A stretch of 33,321 nucleotides of DNA, from the NCBI GenBank assembly GCA_025361625.1, contig JANYKL010000106.1, positions 1 to 33,321 of the forward strand. The letters are read 5' to 3'. Both the position numbers and the translations under genes were made by a program. Under the pieces are notes generated by a model, which worked only from the letters and a program-made list of their open reading frames with translations, ran no database searches and had not been told where the DNA came from. Shown here piece by piece: positions 21,718 through 29,926 of the stretch; position 1 is the first letter of the stretch; each line of letters begins with the position of its first letter. Source of the stretch: Acidobacteriaceae bacterium. GTDB taxonomy: Bacteria; Acidobacteriota; Terriglobia; Terriglobales; Acidobacteriaceae.

Positions 21718-24700
21718 ATGGCGTTTGGTTTTGGCTTCAACAGACAAAAGGTTCTCAGCTCTGCAGAGAAGTTCGTTCAGCAGGGAAAGCTGCAGAATGC
21801 CATCACTGAATACGAGAAGGTCCTGAAGCACGATGCCAAGGATCTCACGGTCAATAACACCATTGGCGACCTTTATTCGCGCCTCGGCGACAGTGCCAAG
21901 GCGATCGAATGTTTCAAGACTGTGGGCGACGCGTATGCGGCGCAGGGCTTCACGGTTAAGGGCATCGCGATGTACAAAAAAATCACGAAGCTGCAGCCGA
22001 GTGTCGACTCCTCGCTGAAGCTGGCGGAGCTCTACACGCAGCAGGGCCTATTCAACGATGCCCGCGCACAATATCTGCAGGTCGCCGAAGATTTCATGAA
22101 GGCCGGGGACCATGACCAGGCGGTCCGGCTCTTTCAAAAAGTGCTTGAGATGGATCCGGAAAATGTTCCGATGCGAGTGAAGCTCGCGGAAGTTTACGTA
22201 AAGCTCAACAAGAAGAAAGAGGCATGGGAAATATTCAGCGCGGCAGCCGAGGCGCTGCGCGCCCGGGGATCTCTAGCCGGGTCGGAAGAAATTCTGAAGC
22301 GAATGCTGGTGCTCGATCCGGGCAACAGCTACGTGCTGCTGTTGCGCGGAAAAGCCGCTCTTGAAGCCGACGACGCGAAGAGCGCGATCAGTTATTTTGA
22401 AAAAGCCGCAGATATCGATTCGCATCCGGAAGGGCTGCGTGATCTGCTGAAGGCGTATGCACGCATCGGCAACATCGCTAAGGCGGCTCCGGTTGCTGAA
22501 AAATTATTGACGGTTCATAACGATCCCGAAGGGCTATTTTTGCTGGGGGAAGCTAGTTCTCGTCTGGGCCACTATCACGAGGCGCTTGAAATTTACTCGC
22601 AGCATGCAGACCGGCTTCTGGCGGCGGATTCCACCAAGTTGCTGCAGACCCTCCACAGCATGATCACGCACGTGCGCGACGACTCCACCGCGCTCGACTC
22701 GCTTCTAATGCTGCTGAATAAAGCGGGCGAGACCACCCATGTGAATGAGGTCACAGAATTACTGGCGCATTCCTGCGTAAAGAATGGAAATCTTCAGCGC
22801 GCCCGCGACTTGTACCAGATGTTGACCGCTGCTGAACCGCAGAATCAGGTGCACTTGCAGAATTATGAGCAAGTCATGGATTTGATGGATTCGGCGAACA
22901 CGGTTGCGGGCATTTCTCCTGAAGAAGGCACGATGATTATCGAGGAGCTGGAAGCTACTTCGCCAGCCATCGACCAGTCCTTTCCCGACGACGTGGCCAT
23001 CGCGGTGCGATCGGCCGTCACGGATGCCGACTTGTTTCTCTCTTACAATCTGCCGGAAAAGGCGATTGTGCCCTTGCTGCAGGTTCTGCCGCAGGCCCCC
23101 CATGACGCGCGGTTAAACCAGCGCCTGGCAGCGCTCCATACCCGATTTAAGCGATTCACCGAAGCCGCGGTATGCTGCCGCACCCTCGAGAGTGTTTATA
23201 GCGAGGCCGGGTTCCCCGATGAAGCAGTCCGCTATGGGGAGCTAGCATCGCGCTACGAGCAGACTTCTGAGTTGGCAGCCTCGAAGACCCGCGTCGCAAA
23301 AGCTGCTTCCTCGATAGAAATTCCTTTGGCGTCGCGCGCGGCTGCTGCTGGCAGCGCCGCTCCCTGGCCAGTCGCTTCGGCAGCGCCGATGGTCGAAGAG
23401 TTCACGATTGAAGAGTTGCCCGTCGAAGCTCCTGCTGAAGCGCACGACCTCTCCGGCGAATTTATCGACGGCACAACGACTGAGCCTTCCGGAAACTGGG
23501 AGAGCTCAATTTCCAAAGAGCCCGTCCTTTCGGCGACGGACTTATCGGCCGCAAGCGGCAACCGAGACCTTGCAGCTTCTAACCCCGAAATAGCGGAGAC
23601 AGTCGAGGAGATTCGTTTCTATCTTGAGCACTTCATGACCGAGCAAGCTCGGTCTGGCATCGAGAAGCTCGAAACCTTGACCAAAGACGCTAGCATCCTT
23701 AATCCACTGCGTGCCGCCTTGTCATCCGCCGCTCAACCTGCTGCCGAAGTTGAAGTCGATGTCGATGTTGCGGAGAACAATGGCGATGAATCAGACGTAA
23801 CCGCCGAGTTTGAATGCGAAGTCGATGCTTCTGCTCATGCTGAGTTGGTGGCTATCCCCGACTCGATCTCCGGCGACCATGCTGCCGACCATACCTTGAC
23901 AGACCATACCTTGACCGACGATGCGTTGAGCGACGATGCGTTGACCCACGACGCGTTGACCATGGAAGTTACGCCAGACCCGGCATTTGCCGAGGCTGAC
24001 CTCGGAGTCGCCGCGCACGCTACGGAATTTCCTGCGATGGCGCCCCCAGCGGACGAGGAACTTGCGGTCGCGCCTGCCGGTGTCCTTGATTCACTCGTTG
24101 CCGATATCGAAGCGTCGCTTGGGAATTCGTTTCCGCAAGCCGCTCCGCTCGAAACCACTGCAGTCGCAGCATCGGCTGCGGCCGTTTCTGCCCGGACGCC
24201 TCCGAAGGCAGAACCGATTCCCGCAAGAATTCCTACCCCGACTCAGCCTGGCGCTCCGGCGATTGCCGTAGCCGCGCCAAAAGCAGCCAATCCGATCGTG
24301 GGCGTCGATCTTTCGGAGATGTTTGGCGAACTCAAACAAGAATTGGAAGAAGACGTAGCGGTTGGCGACGACGATCCAGAGACGCATTACAATCTCGGCG
24401 TCGCGTTCCGTGAAATGGGATTGCTTGACGAAGCCATCGCCGAATTGCAAAAGGTCTGCACCTCCATGGAACGGGGCGCCGCCTTCAATCAGCCAGTGCA
24501 AACCTACACTTGGCTGGCCCAATGCTTCCTTGATAAAGGAGTGCCCCAGGCTGCCATTCGCTGGTATGAAAAGGCGCTTGGAATTCCCGGCCTCGACTCG
24601 GAAGCAAAGCTTGCCATTAATTATGAACTCGGATCCGCATGCGAAAGCGCGGAGGACAAGCCCGCAGCTTTGCGTCACTTTACCGATGTGTACGGCGCTA

Positions 24701-24750
24701 ACATAGATTATCGCGACGTCGCTCAGCGCATTCAGGCCTTAAAGTCGTAA
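21718..24750 (+). CDS. Large TPR-repeat protein
   Basis: This 1010-residue protein without signal peptide or membrane segment has TPR units through about residues 10-540 (for example GKLQNAITEYEKVLKHDAKDL, AGDHDQAVRLFQKVLEMDPEN), then a low-complexity acidic/Ala-rich region (about 540-850), and a final TPR block (860-1010: DPETHYNLGVAFREMGLLDEAI). The short basic start MAFGFGFNRQK is seen in related acidobacterial and deltaproteobacterial proteins, which I recall as similar. It is probably a cytoplasmic scaffold; the partner is unknown. Five tandem 15-bp repeats lie at 23887-23961 in the acidic region. The ATG at 21718 has GGAG about 12 nt upstream, weakly placed. It stands at the head of a loose run of plus-strand genes. 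Confidence 0.87.
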   Translation: MAFGFGFNRQKVLSSAEKFVQQGKLQNAITEYEKVLKHDAKDLTVNNTIGDLYSRLGDSAKAIECFKTVGDAYAAQGFTVKGIAMYKKITKLQPSVDSSLKLAELYTQQGLFNDARAQYLQVAEDFMKAGDHDQAVRLFQKVLEMDPENVPMRVKLAEVYVKLNKKKEAWEIFSAAAEALRARGSLAGSEEILKRMLVLDPGNSYVLLLRGKAALEADDAKSAISYFEKAADIDSHPEGLRDLLKAYARIGNIAKAAPVAEKLLTVHNDPEGLFLLGEASSRLGHYHEALEIYSQHADRLLAADSTKLLQTLHSMITHVRDDSTALDSLLMLLNKAGETTHVNEVTELLAHSCVKNGNLQRARDLYQMLTAAEPQNQVHLQNYEQVMDLMDSANTVAGISPEEGTMIIEELEATSPAIDQSFPDDVAIAVRSAVTDADLFLSYNLPEKAIVPLLQVLPQAPHDARLNQRLAALHTRFKRFTEAAVCCRTLESVYSEAGFPDEAVRYGELASRYEQTSELAASKTRVAKAASSIEIPLASRAAAAGSAAPWPVASAAPMVEEFTIEELPVEAPAEAHDLSGEFIDGTTTEPSGNWESSISKEPVLSATDLSAASGNRDLAASNPEIAETVEEIRFYLEHFMTEQARSGIEKLETLTKDASILNPLRAALSSAAQPAAEVEVDVDVAENNGDESDVTAEFECEVDASAHAELVAIPDSISGDHAADHTLTDHTLTDDALSDDALTHDALTMEVTPDPAFAEADLGVAAHATEFPAMAPPADEELAVAPAGVLDSLVADIEASLGNSFPQAAPLETTAVAASAAAVSARTPPKAEPIPARIPTPTQPGAPAIAVAAPKAANPIVGVDLSEMFGELKQELEEDVAVGDDDPETHYNLGVAFREMGLLDEAIAELQKVCTSMERGAAFNQPVQTYTWLAQCFLDKGVPQAAIRWYEKALGIPGLDSEAKLAINYELGSACESAEDKPAALRHFTDVYGANIDYRDVAQRIQALKS
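23887..23961 (+). repeat. 15-bp in-frame tandem repeat (five copies)
   Basis: Five units of 15 bp encode DHTLT, DHTLT, DDALS, DDALT and HDALT within the acidic linker of the large TPR protein. The repeat keeps frame, so slippage would change linker length without breaking the gene. Confidence 0.9.
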
Positions 24751-24821
24751 AATGCAGGTGGTGGGTGCGAACCGCGCGTGGTGGATGCGGCCTGGTCCAA
24801 CGCTTCCCACGATAGCGCCCA

Positions 24822-25217
24822 ATGAAATCCGACCCTAAGCTGCCTTTTGCCAGTCACTCCGCCGACCTATCTGCCGACGTGTCTCCCGACCTATCTCCCG
24901 ACGTAGAGGAAATGACCGGCACTCGCAAGTCGGCTGTTGCCTCAGCGATGCCTGTACGAACCGCCCCTTCCATAGGCCGCGTGTGGCTTCGCAGAATCGG
25001 CGTTCTGTTTTTCGTCTTTCTGTGCGCCACGCTTGGGGTGATGATGATGATCATTCCTTGGCGTCCGGAATGGTCAGACAATCCGCTGTTATCTAACTTT
25101 CCGACATTCCGAGCATTCGTCGCCAGCGGTTTCGCTCGTGGACTTGCAACCGGTCTCGGCGTCCTGAATGTGTGGATCGGCTTCTGGGAAGCGATCCAGT
25201 ATCGTGAAGAAGAATAA
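24822..25217 (+). CDS. Small membrane protein, unknown function
   Basis: A 131-residue protein with a disordered N-terminal 45 residues and two likely membrane segments: RIGVLFFVFLCATLGVMMMII (about 58-78) and the weaker GFARGLATGLGVLNVWIGFW (about 103-122), ending in YREEE. The N-terminal region holds four near-copies of a 12-bp unit (ADLS, ADVS, PDLS, PDVE). No family was recognised. It lies 71 bp after the TPR protein and 49 bp before the LOG-family gene and may be cotranscribed with both. No good Shine-Dalgarno precedes the ATG. Confidence 0.7.
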   Translation: MKSDPKLPFASHSADLSADVSPDLSPDVEEMTGTRKSAVASAMPVRTAPSIGRVWLRRIGVLFFVFLCATLGVMMMIIPWRPEWSDNPLLSNFPTFRAFVASGFARGLATGLGVLNVWIGFWEAIQYREEE

Positions 25218-25266
25218 AAGGTATTAGATGAACAGAAGTTCTTCCGCAACTTCTTAAGACTCCCCT

Positions 25267-26163
25267 ATGACCGATCACATTTTGACTTCCGCTCCCCTGG
25301 CATATCAGAACGAGCAATTTCTCAACAGTCCCGATGGTAGACTTTTGCGACTGCTAGCGGAGTACAGCGAGCCGCTATCCCGCTTTCGACGCGAACAAAT
25401 TCAGGACACTGTCGTTTTTTTTGGCTCAGCCCGAATCCATAGTGGCGAGCGCGCCCGCAACCGGCTGACCGAAGTGCAAGCCACTCCGCAGGGCGCAGCC
25501 GAGGCGGCAGAACAATATGCCAAAGCCATGAAACGCGCCGAAGCAGATGTCGACATGGCTCGATATTATGAAGATGCACGTAAGCTGGCGCATCTGCTTA
25601 CCGACTGGTCGACTAAAATCCCTGCCAAACGGCATCGGTTCGTCGTCACCACCGGAGGCGGCCCCGGCATCATGGAAGCAGCGAACCTGGGCGCGCACGA
25701 AGCTGGCGGTAAGACGATCGGCCTCAACATTAACCTGCCGTTCGAGCAAAATCCGAACCCATATATCACTCCATCGCTCAATTTTGAGTTCCATTATTTC
25801 TTCATGCGAAAGTTCTGGTTCGCGTATCTCGCAAAAGCGCTCGTCATTTTTCCAGGAGGCTTCGGAACGCTGGACGAACTTTTTGAAATCCTGACCCTGG
25901 CCCAGACTGAAAAGTTGGCGAAGAAAATCGTTGTAGTCATCTACGGCAGCAAGTACTGGAAGAAAATTATCAATTTCGACGCTTTGGTCGACGCTGGAGT
26001 TATCTCGGCGACAGACATGGATTTGTTCAAGCTTTCCGACTCGCCAGAGGAAAGTTTCGAGTTCCTGAAAGAAGGACTGACAAAATACCATCTCGGCCAG
26101 CAGCCGCCCAAGCGAGCCGGGACCGAACCTGCTGCACCTGAGATCGCGCGCACCCGGCCCTAG
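25267..26163 (+). CDS. LOG-family protein (nucleotide 5'-monophosphate phosphoribohydrolase-like)
   Basis: This 298-residue Rossmann-fold protein carries both LOG-family motifs: GGGPGIMEAAN at 130-140 and PGGFGTLDELFE at 196-207, with the preceding FFMRKFWFAYLAKALVIF. LOG proteins hydrolyse nucleotide monophosphates such as AMP to the free base and ribose phosphate; older databases call them lysine decarboxylases, which is wrong. It is longer than the 180-190-residue plant-type LOGs, with extra sequence at the N-terminus (residues 1-45) and a long helix at 60-115, as in the larger bacterial group. No Shine-Dalgarno sequence is evident before the ATG. Confidence 0.92.
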   Translation: MTDHILTSAPLAYQNEQFLNSPDGRLLRLLAEYSEPLSRFRREQIQDTVVFFGSARIHSGERARNRLTEVQATPQGAAEAAEQYAKAMKRAEADVDMARYYEDARKLAHLLTDWSTKIPAKRHRFVVTTGGGPGIMEAANLGAHEAGGKTIGLNINLPFEQNPNPYITPSLNFEFHYFFMRKFWFAYLAKALVIFPGGFGTLDELFEILTLAQTEKLAKKIVVVIYGSKYWKKIINFDALVDAGVISATDMDLFKLSDSPEESFEFLKEGLTKYHLGQQPPKRAGTEPAAPEIARTRP

Positions 26164-26249
26164 CGTTCCGTCGATTTCGTTGGAGCCGAACTTTAGTCGG
26201 GTGAAATTCGTATACACTTCCACGCAATCGTGTTTTCGGAGTTCACTGC

Positions 26250-27590
26250 ATGAAGTATTTATCTCTGGCCTCTCGCTGCTGGCGCTCGCTCCTGTTTCTC
26301 GCAGCCATTTGTTTTCTGGTAATGAGCGCGACGGCGCAACCGCCCCGTCCCAACGAGATGCCCTCCGTCGTTCAAGTGCCCGCAGAAGCCAAGGCCTCGC
26401 AACAATTCGACGCGAACGCGGCCACAGAAGCGTATCTGGCGCAAATTCCCGCCGAAAAGACTGCACGCTCCAACGCTTACTTCGAGGGCGGTTACTGGCT
26501 CATTCTTTGGGATTTTGTTTACGGCGTGATCGTCGCTCTCTTGCTGCTGAATCTCCGGTGGTCGGCGCGAATGCGCGATCTGGCGGAACGCGTCACCCGC
26601 TTCAAGCCGGTCCACACCTTCGTTTATTGGACCGAGTACGTCGTTCTAACCTACGTTCTCGGGTTCCCGCTAACTGTTTACGAGGGATACCTGCGCGAGC
26701 ATCAGTACGGGCTCGCCACCCAGACCTTTGGGCCCTGGATGGGCGATCAAGTGAAGGAAACAGCCGTCAATCTCGTACTCGGCGGCATATTGTTCATGGT
26801 CCTCGTCGGCATTGTTCGACGGCTGCGAAAAACCTGGTGGATATGGGGATCTGCAGTGACGATTGCGTTCTTTATCATCACCGCGCTGATCTTTCCAGTC
26901 TTCATCACCCCACTCTTCAACAAAGTGACTCGCCTTAACGATCCAAAAATCGTCGAACCAATTCTGAGCATGGCCCGCGCCAACGGAATTCCGGCAAAGG
27001 ATGTTTTTGAGATTGACGCCTCCCGGCAATCGACGCGCATGAGCGCCAACGTCAGCGGGTTCGCCAACACGATGCGCATTACTCTCAACGACAACTTGCT
27101 GCGACGGGGATCTCCCGAAGAAATTCAGGCCGTGATGGGACACGAGATGGGTCACTATGTCCTCAATCACATCTATAAATCCATCATTTTTTTATCGATC
27201 GTCATCGTGCTTGCATTCGTCTATATATTTCGCAGCGTGGATTGGGCGTTGCACCGCTGGGGAGAAAAGTGGCGAATCCGCGGGCTAGGCGACACTGCCG
27301 TGCTTCCACTCGTTGTTCTGCTGATCTCGATTTTGTTTTTCGTCTTGACTCCCATTTTGAATACCTACACTCGCACCGAAGAGCACGAGGCGGATATGTA
27401 CGGTCTGAACACCAGCCGCCAGCCCGACGGATTTGCTCAAGCCGCGATTCACCTGGGCGAATATCGAAAGATGAGCCCCGGTCCCATAGAAGAGTGGATA
27501 TTCTTCGATCATCCGAGCGGCCGCAATCGCATCTACGACGCCATGCGCTGGAAATCAGAAAACCTGAAACTCTTCACCCCTTCGCAATAA
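26250..27590 (+). CDS. M48-family metalloprotease (Ste24/CAAX protease-like)
   Basis: A 446-residue membrane zinc protease. The N-terminus has a signal-peptide-like stretch (SLLFLAAICFLVMSATAQ), followed by the M48 N-terminal region with several helices, including YWLILWDFVYGVIVALLLLNL and YWTEYVVLTYVLGFPLTVYEGYLREHQYGL. The zinc site is complete: HEMGH at 298-302 and Glu380 in EEHEADMYG. Ste24-type enzymes cleave prenylated or membrane substrates; in bacteria they may act in membrane quality control. CGGAG about 8 nt before the ATG sets the start. A C-terminal DHPSGRNRIYDAMRWK motif is also typical. Confidence 0.94.
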   Translation: MKYLSLASRCWRSLLFLAAICFLVMSATAQPPRPNEMPSVVQVPAEAKASQQFDANAATEAYLAQIPAEKTARSNAYFEGGYWLILWDFVYGVIVALLLLNLRWSARMRDLAERVTRFKPVHTFVYWTEYVVLTYVLGFPLTVYEGYLREHQYGLATQTFGPWMGDQVKETAVNLVLGGILFMVLVGIVRRLRKTWWIWGSAVTIAFFIITALIFPVFITPLFNKVTRLNDPKIVEPILSMARANGIPAKDVFEIDASRQSTRMSANVSGFANTMRITLNDNLLRRGSPEEIQAVMGHEMGHYVLNHIYKSIIFLSIVIVLAFVYIFRSVDWALHRWGEKWRIRGLGDTAVLPLVVLLISILFFVLTPILNTYTRTEEHEADMYGLNTSRQPDGFAQAAIHLGEYRKMSPGPIEEWIFFDHPSGRNRIYDAMRWKSENLKLFTPSQ

Positions 27591-27766
27591 CGCTTCGTTG
27601 TAGTAAAAGTCGTTGCCGTGAAGGGAGCCCTTCATCCGCTCCATCCTGCTTAGGATCTGCTGTATAAGAGCTATTTAGGATTTCATCGCAGCTCACGACC
27701 CGAGCTCGCGACCGAAGACGAAGAACATCAACATTCGCGAACGAGAGGTGCGCGCCAGACAAAAAC

Positions 27767-28426
27767 ATGGCTCTGCGTTGCCTGCTGTACTACATCACGG
27801 ACCGCCTCCAGTTCAGCGGAGATGAACGTTCAAAACGGAACGACCTCTTTGCCAAAGTCGCGGAAGCGGCGCGCGCCGGAGTCGACTACATCCAGCTTCG
27901 CGAAAAAGATCTCAGCACGAAAGATCTCGAGCAGCTCGCCAAAGAAATCGTCGGCATCGTTCACGAAACTTCAGATTCGACGCGAGTCCTAATCAATTCG
28001 CGAACGGATGTAGCCCTTGCCGCGGGTTCCGACGGCGTCCATCTGCGTTCGAAAGATGTAACTGCCCGCGAAGTAAAAGTGATTTGGAGACGGAGTGGCA
28101 CGAACCTGGACGCCAGTTACGCCCCGCCGATTACAGCCGTCTCCTGCCACTCGCCAGACGACGTAGCTGGCGCGGCTTCTGAAGGCGCAGACTTTGCGGT
28201 GCTCGCACCCATATTTGGAAAGACCAAAGCTCCGGGAGTTCAATGCTTAGGTCTCGATGGCATTCGCAACGCAACCCAGCTAAAAATTCCGGTTCTAGCC
28301 CTTGGAGGAATCACCCTCCAAAACGCCGAATCCTGCCTGGATGCCGGCGCCGCTGGCATAGCTGGCATCAGATTGTTTCAGCAGAATAATATTGAAGATG
28401 TAGTCCGAAAATTGCGGCGATTTTAG
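27767..28426 (+). CDS. Thiamine-phosphate synthase-like protein (ThiE/TenI superfamily)
   Basis: A 219-residue TIM-barrel protein. ThiE joins the thiazole and pyrimidine phosphates to make thiamine phosphate. Recognisable are YYITDR (8-13), YIQLREKDL (41-49), ALAAGSDGVHL (83-93), SCHS (126-129), LAPIFGKTKAPG (146-157) and LALGGIT (177-183). However, the usual NDR is NSR (77-79), replacing the Asp that binds magnesium in B. subtilis ThiE, and GVHLGQ is GVHLRS. A TenI-like role or relaxed function is therefore possible. The FGE-fold gene begins on the next base after its TAG, so the two are cotranscribed. The 176 bp upstream hold no thiamine riboswitch motif that I could see. Confidence 0.75.
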   Translation: MALRCLLYYITDRLQFSGDERSKRNDLFAKVAEAARAGVDYIQLREKDLSTKDLEQLAKEIVGIVHETSDSTRVLINSRTDVALAAGSDGVHLRSKDVTAREVKVIWRRSGTNLDASYAPPITAVSCHSPDDVAGAASEGADFAVLAPIFGKTKAPGVQCLGLDGIRNATQLKIPVLALGGITLQNAESCLDAGAAGIAGIRLFQQNNIEDVVRKLRRF

Positions 28427-29212
28427 ATGAGCGTGCCAGCATCCTCCTTCAAAGAATTCGATGGGCGCGACGGTGGAACCTCCAGTGTTGCTCCGGAGCT
28501 GATCTGCGTTCCCGAAGGCTCATTTGCCATGGGATGCGAAAGCGGACAAGACAACGAGAAGCCTGTGCACCGAGTCTGGATCGACGAATTCTTCATCGCC
28601 AAGCTGCAAGTTACGAATGCAGATTACGCGCGTTTTCTAGCGCACGCTGGAGGATCACGTACGCCGCCGCCATTTTGGACGGACGTGCATCTCAGCCACC
28701 CCCAACAACCAGTCGTGGGAGTGTCTTGGCAAGACGCTGTCCGCTATTGCGAATGGCTCACCTCAGAAACGAATGAGCGCGGCTCAGTGAAATATCGCTT
28801 GCCCACTGAAGCCGAGTGGGAACGCGCCGCCCGAGGCGGTTTGGAAGGGAAACTCTACCCTTGGGGAGACGACGAGCCGCAGTCACTTCCCAACTATTCA
28901 AGAAGGTGCTCGGAGAATTGGAAGACTGGCCCCGAGCCCGTCGGACTCGCTGAGCCCAACGGATTCGGTCTCTACAACATGTGCGATAACGTGCATGAAT
29001 GGTGCAGCGATTGGTTTGGAGCCGACTACTATTCAATGTCTCCCGACCGCAATCCGCGCGGCCCTGAAAGGGGCCAGCGGCGCTCTTCCCGAGGAGGATC
29101 GTGGCGCCATCACATCAAGATTTCGCGTTGTGCGGCACGTTCCAGTATCCCACCCGAATTTAAATATGCCGACTACGGCTTTCGCGTCGCGTGCGATCGA
29201 GTTCTGGTGTAG
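28427..29212 (+). CDS. Formylglycine-generating-enzyme-fold protein without catalytic cysteines
   Basis: A 261-residue protein of the SUMF1/FGE-sulfatase family. Family motifs are VPEGSFAMGCE (28-38), PVVGVSWQDAVRYCEWL (95-111), YRLPTEAEWERAARGG (123-138), LYPWGDD, GLYNMCDNVHEWCSDWF (181-197), SSRGGSW (220-226) and YGFRVA (250-255). True FGE has two copper-binding cysteines between RGGS and RCAARS; here that segment is WRHHIKIS, three residues shorter and with His228 and His229 but no Cys. It therefore should not make formylglycine; related C-type-lectin-fold proteins include EgtB-like and PvdO-like enzymes and non-catalytic modules. There is no signal peptide. It is fused transcriptionally to the ThiE-like gene (TAGATG junction). 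Confidence 0.88.
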   Translation: MSVPASSFKEFDGRDGGTSSVAPELICVPEGSFAMGCESGQDNEKPVHRVWIDEFFIAKLQVTNADYARFLAHAGGSRTPPPFWTDVHLSHPQQPVVGVSWQDAVRYCEWLTSETNERGSVKYRLPTEAEWERAARGGLEGKLYPWGDDEPQSLPNYSRRCSENWKTGPEPVGLAEPNGFGLYNMCDNVHEWCSDWFGADYYSMSPDRNPRGPERGQRRSSRGGSWRHHIKISRCAARSSIPPEFKYADYGFRVACDRVLV

Positions 29213-29325
29213 AGTGTGTTTTTCTTCACGGAAAAAGCTAATTTTCGTTTGAAATTTCAGAGCGGGCCCGTGAACCCGACAGATTTAAAATCTCATAAAT
29301 TAACTTTCGGCAATTCACGACGCCA

Positions 29326-29853
29326 ATGACTGACATTTCCGCCTACTACCTCGAAGAAATCAAACGCCAGTTTCGCGGACACCAGCGCATGGGCGAGAAA
29401 GCTCTCGCTCAACTGGAAGAAAAGGAATTCTTCATCGCGCTCGATCCGGAATCAAACTCCATCGCCGCACTCGTCAAGCACATCGCAGGCAACGCCCGCT
29501 CGCGCTTTACCGATTTTCTAACCGCAGACGGCGAGAAGCCGGATCGCTTTCGCGATCAGGAGTTCGAAGTCTCAGACACAACCACGCGCGAAGAGGTCAT
29601 GCGCTGGTGGGATCAGGCCTGGTCGCACGTCTTCGCCGCAATCGATGAACTGCAGCCCGAAGACGTCATGCGCACTGTCACGATCCGCCAGGAGCCGCAC
29701 ACCGTGTTGCAAGCGCTGAACCGGGCCCTCGCACACTACGCGCAGCATATCGGGCAAATTGTTTTTCTCGCTAAACATTTGCGCTCGTCGAATTGGAAGA
29801 CGCTCAGCATCCCCCGCGGTCGTTCGGAAGATTTCAAGGTCGCCAAGCCATGA
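29326..29853 (+). CDS. DUF1572 (DinB-superfamily) protein
   Basis: A 175-residue four-helix-bundle protein of the DinB/YfiT superfamily, DUF1572 subgroup. The metal-binding histidines are His52 (ALVKHIAGNARSRF) and His137/His141 (ALAHYAQHIGQIVF), the expected pattern for a divalent metal site. DinB-like proteins include thiol-S-transferases using bacillithiol or mycothiol, but many are uncharacterised; no substrate can be assigned here. It is followed 73 nt later by the threonine dehydrogenase gene on the same strand. The 113 bp upstream are AT-rich and hold no gene. Confidence 0.9.
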   Translation: MTDISAYYLEEIKRQFRGHQRMGEKALAQLEEKEFFIALDPESNSIAALVKHIAGNARSRFTDFLTADGEKPDRFRDQEFEVSDTTTREEVMRWWDQAWSHVFAAIDELQPEDVMRTVTIRQEPHTVLQALNRALAHYAQHIGQIVFLAKHLRSSNWKTLSIPRGRSEDFKVAKP

Positions 29854-29926
29854 ACATAAGCTCTTTTACTGCCGTGTAAAATGAAGAGTTTGCACTTTCC
29901 AAATTCTGCGCCGATGAGGGAATCCC

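Noticed and set aside
25426-26466. 346-codon minus-strand ORF opposite the LOG and M48 genes
   Set aside because: It is antisense to two clearly conserved genes and has no family features.
27591-27766. TPP riboswitch before the ThiE-like gene
   Set aside because: No CTGAGA-type thi-box core was found in the interval.
28427-29212. Active formylglycine-generating enzyme
   Set aside because: Both copper-binding cysteines are absent from the active-site segment.
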